Assembly (NCBI RefSeq): GCF_003473485.1
Contig: NC_053043.1
Location: 5,590,001-5,654,000 of the forward strand
DNA length: 64,000 nt
Direction: 5' to 3'
Source of the DNA: Medicago truncatula
Lineage: Eukaryota > Streptophyta > Magnoliopsida > Fabales > Fabaceae
Positions 58,461-64,000 of this stretch are shown here, one piece after another. The notes under the pieces are model-generated. The model worked only from the letters and a program-made list of their open reading frames with translations. It did not search any database and was not told where the DNA came from. The position numbers were made by a program, and so were the translations under genes. The stretch's first letter is position 1, and each line of letters begins with the position of its first letter.

Positions 58461-59457
58461 ACAAATAAATGGCTGATATGTTTTTTTGAAGGAAAATGGC
58501 TGATATGTTGTGAAGCACTCTACAAGATATGTACATACTTACCTATATTAACGTCAATATACATATATTCTTTCCCAAGTTTATAGTCATTCAAGGTTAC
58601 TTTGTTAAAAAATTTCTTTTAGTATCACAATTTATATGAATGGAAGAAATTATTAGTTAACGTTAGATTTTTTCTAGTCTTGTCCCTTAAAAATCTGGTT
58701 ACATTGAAAATTACCAAAATACACTTAATTTAAAATTAAATTCCCTTATTCAATTGTATATTTCCTATTGTTGATTATTTATGATTTGTGATTAGTTTGA
58801 TTTTGTGTTCGATTTTGTGCAGTAAAGTGTGTTTATCGTTTTCTGCAAATGCAAATTTTGGTTTACAAAAGTAGTGTAAACTCAGTTCACTTAAATTTTC
58901 ACAAACTTAGTTCACATAAGCTTCCGCAAATTAAGTTTACATAAAATTTAATTTTCCAAAAGTTTGTAACTTTAATAATGTAGACATATTTGAACACATA
59001 TGTGAACAAAATTCACTTCGATTTATTGCATCCGAAGAAAAAAAAACAAAATCACACAAATTAATGTCTTAAACCCTATAAATCACTAACATATGTAACT
59101 TTAATTGAATACATTATGATTCAATCATTCATTTTTTTTATTGAACTTGATTTAATATTCATGGTGTTTGTGAGACAGAAGAGGCAAAAGTTTAGAATGA
59201 ATGATGCGATTTATTTTTAAAAAAATTATATGAAACCAGGGCAATTTTGATATCACGATTAAATTTTAGTTAAATTTTGCTATAACTTTTAATTAATTTC
59301 AATTGACACAACTAGAACGATTACTATCATTGGTCCCTCCTTCAAAAAATAAAAATAAATAAATACTATCGTTGGCCCCATTTGTATGTTGTGCGGTGAA
59401 CATTGAAAAGGACTGTTTCCGTTTGTTTCCGTTTGGCAGACAGCTGATAAATTTTGG

Positions 59458-59619
59458 AGAAATGATATCAGTACATCCATTTTGCAACAACTTTTTGATA
59501 ATTTTCTCTCTCATATTCACATTATATTTTTATTCTTTTTTTTTTCTCTATTAATTTTTACCAATAGAAATAGAGAAAATTGAAGTTGTCACCAATGATT
59601 GTTCATATATCATTGCTCT
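59458..59619. mobile_element. Mutator-type MITE with 9-bp TSD
   Basis: A 162-bp insertion flanked by an exact 9-bp duplication AAATTTTGG (59449-59457, 59620-59628). The ends agaaatgatat and the reverse (agagcaatgatat) form short imperfect TIRs resembling the element at 27302. The duplicated flanks at 47348-47356 and near 40790 carry the uninterrupted site. Confidence 0.85.
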
Positions 59620-59681
59620 AAATTTTGGCACCTACAACGTTATTGGATATTTGGATTGAATTAAGAAAACTTCAAATAATA

Positions 59682-60531
59682 GGCCATTACCTTCCTGAAA
59701 TTGTAAGTTTTGTCAATTATCTTTCTGAAATTAACAAAACTTCAATTACCCCCTGAAATTGCACAACGTTAATTAATTTACCCCCTCCGTCAAATTCTTC
59801 TGCTAGTCAACATGACATTTTGCAAATACCTCACTGAAGTTTTGCACTTATGTGCAAAATGCCCCCCGAACTTAAAAATTTATATTTTTCTTCTTCTTAT
59901 ACTTGACTCAAAAGACATTAAAGGCAAACAGGGAAGCTTGATAAATGCATTTAGGATTCAAGAAAGAACTTAAAGAGTTACTTGGTGAAGGATACTATGG
60001 TAAAGGAGGATTACCAAAAGTGTTTATTGAAAATAAATAAGTTGGTGGAGTTGAGGAAATTCAGAAACTTCATGATAACAAGAAGCTTGAGAAATTGCTT
60101 GATTGTTGTGAAAGGATTGATGACATTGAAGACGGTGATGGTGGATGTGAGACTTGCGGTGATATAAAGCTTGTTCCTTGTGAAACATGTTTTGGAAGTT
60201 GTAAAATCTACTATGAAGGTAATTATGAAGAAAATGATAATTGTAAAATCTACTATGACCTAAGTTAATTGTTAATTATTTGCCTTTAGTATCTTTTGAG
60301 TCAAGGATAAGAAAAAAATATATAAATTTTCAAGTTCAGGTGACATTTCCCACATAACTGCAAAACTTCATGGGGTATTTGCAAAACGTCATGTTGACTA
60401 ACAGAAGAATTTGATGGAGGAGATAAATTGATTAACGTTGTGCAATTTGAGGGGGTAATTGAAGTTTCGTTAATTTCAGGAGAGTAATTGACGAAACTTA
60501 CAATTTCATGGGGTAATTATCTATTTACTCT
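59682..60531. mobile_element. Pack-MULE-type element carrying a glutaredoxin-like fragment
   Basis: An 850-bp element flanked by the exact 9-bp duplication CAAATAATA (59673-59681, 60532-60540). Long imperfect TIRs of about 240 bp on each side share cctgaaattgtaagtttt, aaacttcaattaccccct, gcacaacgttaat and gtcaacatgac(g/a)ttttgc. The paralogous flank at 47402-47410 has one CAAATAATA with no insertion, which is the empty site. The centre (59945-60268) is coding-like and unrelated to transposase. Confidence 0.9.
59945..60268 (+). pseudogene. captured glutaredoxin-family C-terminal fragment
   Basis: The frame from ATG 59945 reads MHLGFKKELKELLGEGYYG, LPKVFIENK, then a TAA at 60038-60040, then VGGVEEIQKLHDNKKLEKLL, and the cysteine set CETCGDIKLVPCETCFGSCK. 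It ends with a short duplicated CKIYYD stretch and TAA at 60266-60268. This order (ELKELLG, LPxVFI, GGxEEIxxLH, CxxCGD..PCxxCxGSCK) is the C-terminal half of the plant GRX-like/Cys-rich family. The upstream CxxC redox site is absent. The single stop replaces the expected Tyr/Ile-type codon before GG. Confidence 0.85.
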
Positions 60532-62595
60532 CAAATAATATAACATTTTTGATAAAATGTAATCTTTTTATATTAATAAGATTATGTTTATAAAAAAATG
60601 GTGCTTTTGTTGTAAAAAATAATGATTAGGTCTACATAATTGTTTTGCTGTAAAAATTAAAGGAAGATAAATTAGAATTTTATTGAGATTTTTTAAAAAA
60701 ACTTGGCTTATTCAGATTTTTTTTTTTTTTCAAAATGAAGAGAACAAAATTATAACTAAATAAGCCTAAATTTTAGATCCTAAAAAAAAAAACCTAAATT
60801 TTAGTAGTATTCAACATTTATAGGAAAAAAAAAAAACATTGAATTAGATATCTATCTATGTGCCTGTGGTGTATATCATTTTCATCACCTTGCAAAAAGC
60901 ATGGGGATATCATTTTCATCTCGGTATCCGATTCAATAATCGACTCATCTGAAGGGATCAATCCCGCCGACCATTTGTGGGAGCTCCGTTTAAAGTCAGA
61001 GCAAGCTCTATATGGACTTAGCCCACCAAAATTGACACCAGAGAGAATCGAATATGAGACCTCTGAAGGAGCAAATTCCAAGATTTCAAGCCAACTGCTA
61101 GACCAACCCGAAATGGGTTGTCATCATTTCTCTATTTCATGCTTAGTTGAAGATTTTTTCTTCTTCTAAAAATTGAAGAAATTAGTAGTTAAGATAAGAT
61201 TTTTTATAGTCACAACCCCTAAAATTTGGTTATACTCTAAAATGATCAAAATGCCCTTAAACTAAAATTAAATTCTCATGCAAGAAGAGGCGATTGGTTT
61301 CATAACCATGGGGTAGCATTGGCTACCCCAAAAGAAGAAAAAAACTTGAATAATTGGTATAAGATTATGTATAGCTAACCCATTAATATATTATTTGGTT
61401 ACCCTAATCAATTTTGTTGGTTTAAAGGGAGATGATGTTGCATAAATATTGATAATATAATATTGATAATATATTTAGTTTAGTGTCAATTATAGATAAA
61501 TTTTTGTTTAAATAGTTCTTTCGTCCCTGAAGTTACTAATCCTTCCAATTTGGCACTGCAAAATTTAATCATTTGACTTTTGATCTTAATTAGGTTTTTT
61601 TTTGCTGAGATAGACTGTCATTAGCGATGTGGTGCCCATGTGGCAAGTGATGATTGGGCGAGGTGGTTGGCTTAAATAGGTCTTTCGTCCCTGCAAATAT
61701 AAGTCATTTTAATTTTCGTTTATGAAGTTACTAATCAGATGTAATTAGGACCATTTTTCAAATGATTAATATTTGCAATGGCAAAATGAAAGGATTAGTA
61801 ACTTTAGAGAGGAAAATTCAAATGATCTATATTTGCTGGAACGAAAGACCTGTTTAAGCCATAAATTTAAGTTCTTACAACTTCATAAAGCTCAACTTTT
61901 ATAAATAACAATTGTTCACTATCATATGTAATAGAGTTATAATGGAATACATCATGATCCAACCTTTAATTTTTTATTGAACTTGATCACGTATTCTTTT
62001 TTTTTTTTTTGAGGGAACACGTATTCATGGATACTAGCTAGGTTTAGAATGAAAGATGAAAAACATATTTTAATAAATTTATACGAACAATGACAATTTC
62101 AGTATTATTAATAAATTTTAATTAACTTTGGATGTAACAAGATATTTTTAAGATGCGTCTAGAAAAACTATTAAGGTAAATGAGTAATATTAAGTTTGTA
62201 AGAATTTAACTCAAATAATAGAAAGAAATTTATGTTTGAATTACGTTGTTGATGCGATCAGACACCGAGACCGCACTGATACATTTCTTCATTAATTAGA
62301 TTATTACTTTTAGAATATTAATTGGATTATGTTGTTAAAGTCATATTCAATCCTTTTTCAATTATAAAAAAATATATTCAAATTGAGTACAAAGAGAGAG
62401 AGAGAGACTCAAATCTATTAAAGTTTATAACATTAGTACAATTATGGATTATGACACCAATCCTAATTTATTATACTCATGAACATATGATTGCTTATTG
62501 CTTATACATTGTTTTTGCTTATACATGATAAGTTGAACTTATTTATTTTTATGCAAACATGTTGAGCTTATTTAAAGGACACATTGTGTCTTGAC

Positions 62596-63300
62596 TTAGT
62601 TTATGGGATATTGAGCAAGTTGTTTTATATCCATTGGATAGGTCGTTCCTGGAGCAGAAGAACTATCATACGATGTTAATGCAATGAGAAAGTTCACCGC
62701 CTCTGTGGTATGAAATGCATCATAAAAAACAAACACATTTCTATTTGAGCATGAAATTAAATCAGGAGCGCACATCCCATCTGACCTCACTTGACAGCAA
62801 GGAGCATTTATATTCGTAAAACCTGAAATACAAAATATCATAGTTGCATTAATTGATTATAACAACCTATATCATACATTTATAAATTGTTTCATTACAC
62901 CCTTCGATCCTAAAGAGAAAGTTTTATCAACAAAAATTGATCTATCTAATTCAAAAATTGGATCGAATATTATTAACTTTTGTTGATATAACTTTTTCTT
63001 ATTTATAAGATCGGAAGGAGTGTTAATCTAGAATATAAAATAAAAATAATTAAAATGTTTACCAAGTGATTCGTCTATGGATCCAGCAGTACTGTTTACA
63101 AAGATAGATTTAGAATTTGGATATTGGTTATTTAATCGATCCACTAGAGATCTAAGCTTGAGACTAAATATTAATGATGCTGCATTCTGCTCTTCAACAC
63201 ATGATCCATTTGTCCCTCAAGTAGCAATTGAATTTGGAGTGCAACCTATAAGGCCAATTCCAACATGCACGAATTTTCTTGCCCCATTATCATACAAAGA
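62596..63300 (-). pseudogene. GDSL esterase/lipase, copy 9 (exons 4-5, premature stop)
   Basis: Exon 5 (62596-62822) encodes GFTNINAPCCQVRSDGMC, FYDAFHTTEA and YPMDIKQLAQ. Exon 4 (63063-63300) encodes SLYDNGARKFVHVGIGLIGC and CVEEQNAASLIFSLKLRSLV, with a TGA at 63217-63219 in IAT*GTNGSC. All splice borders are intact. Subtype follows copies 1 and 2 (no Ser-rich tail). Exons 1-3 are not in the remaining 700 bp and may lie beyond the window. The stop makes a pseudogene likely, though a single-base error cannot be excluded. Confidence 0.82.
62898..63023. mobile_element. Stowaway-like MITE in intron of GDSL copy 9
   Basis: The ends acacccttcgatcctaaaga and the reverse of ataagatcggaaggagtgt form imperfect arms continuing through agttttatcaacaaaa. 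Same style of insertion and same intron (between exons 4 and 5) as the MITE in copy 5. Confidence 0.7.
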
Positions 63301-64000
63301 CTGTCCACAAAAAATGCCATTTAAATCATTGTTGCAAAAAAATAAAATAAATCATGTTACCCTATTACATTTTCAAACTTCACTCTCAGATTCTCATGCA
63401 TTATCAAATGTTGAAGGACTAATTACATGAATGCTTCTTCAACGTTGGTCAAACAGACAAAATGTGGTCAAACATTCAAAAAGTGCATGAAACCGACCAA
63501 CCTTGCTGACCGAGAATTCATTCACAGTTTAGGTACATTTTGAATTATATAATCCGAAATCATTATCAGAATTGTTTACATTATATAATCTAAAATGTGT
63601 TGAGACTGTGTAGAAACTTGTGTTATAGAGGGTTTGACATATTTCAAATTATATAGTTTGAATCAAACAAATACATGATTTTATTATGGTTCACATTGCA
63701 TCAGCAATTTTTGTGGTCCATGACAAATATAAAATTTTATAAATTGGTGTTTGGTTCATATGTATACCATACCACAAAACCATGAACACTTATCCAAATT
63801 ATATGAACGATAAGTTAGTTGTAGTTTACTACAACATAGGTAAACCTAGTCTATTTAGGATCCATGATGATGTCAGACAGTTTGGTTTAAATGATTAACT
63901 GAAGTAAATTAACGATCATCTCAACCACAGAGACACAAGAAGGGTGAACAATGTTGAGCGTCATCGTCCGTCGATCGGCTACGATGGGTGCGCTTAGTTC
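63301..64000. other. right edge, presumed intron of GDSL copy 9
   Basis: No GDSL exon 3 appears. Inverted wording around tgaattatataatccgaaatc and acattatataatctaaaatg suggests an inserted repeat. The last 60 bp are richer in GC. Nothing else recognised. Confidence 0.45.

Larger units (their letters stand above)
58461..62595. other. duplicated array flanks interrupted by transposons
   Basis: Direct copies of array flanks: 58560-59060 resembles 41690-42240, 59115-59215 resembles 43800-43900, 59290-59700 resembles the promoter-side block seen at 40690 and 47245, and 60840-61270 resembles 41530-41840 with a foreign insert at about 60923-61117. A third partial copy continues to about 62060. No GDSL exon was seen in this stretch. 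Two Mutator-type elements are annotated separately. Confidence 0.7.

Overview
This is plant nuclear DNA: AT-rich, with introns, microsatellites, MITEs, LINE and SINE remnants, and no bacterial-style gene packing. The protein families and repeat types point to a legume, most likely Medicago or a close relative. That is inference from recognised families, since no search could be run.

Layout. (1) 1-6.7 kb, + strand: the 3' part of an AGAMOUS-clade MADS-box gene. The window opens inside its long second intron, which carries an AG-type enhancer cluster (CCAATCA boxes, LFY-like CCANTG sites, an AAGAAT box, a CArG box). The I region, K-box and C-terminal motifs follow in seven exons. (2) 8.9-46.3 kb, - strand: a tandem array of GDSL/SGNH esterase-lipase genes sharing one five-exon architecture. 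Five copies look intact (8905-14496, 25114-26565, 28062-29727, 38549-40096, 44787-46332). Three are broken (19361-22725, 32795-33495, 34524-35840), and one exon relic lies near 27.8 kb. A ninth copy with a premature stop runs off the right edge (62596-63300). Copies at 8.9, 19.4 and 62.6 kb form one subtype (short C-terminus, FYDG/FYDA block V). Copies at 25-46 kb form a second (FW/SWD block V, Ser-rich C-terminal tail). (3) 46.8-62 kb: a transposon-rich insertion zone between the last two GDSL copies. It holds a TRIM element, two LINE pieces, a composite PIF/Harbinger element carrying an intact PRELI/MSF1-like ORF, a Helitron-type terminus sitting inside a LINE reverse transcriptase, and a Mutator-type element carrying a glutaredoxin-like fragment.

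Main themes. The GDSL array has evolved by duplication of gene plus flanks, by unequal exchange (copies fused to foreign flanks, shared deletions) and by probable gene conversion (a 229-bp tract, intron included, nearly identical between copies 20 kb apart). Several transposons are defined to the base by target-site duplications: a hAT element five bases from a GDSL splice donor (8-bp TSD), a Tourist-type MITE (TAA), a CACTA MITE (TTA) and three Mutator-type elements (9-bp TSDs, two confirmed by empty sites in duplicated flanks). Three different transposon-like structures carry pieces of cellular genes: PORR, PRELI/MSF1 and glutaredoxin-like.

Secreted GDSL hydrolases act on ester substrates in the apoplast or ER; no individual substrate can be read from the sequence. 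The AG-like gene is a floral C-class regulator and is unrelated in function to the array. No rRNA, tRNA gene or CRISPR array was seen.
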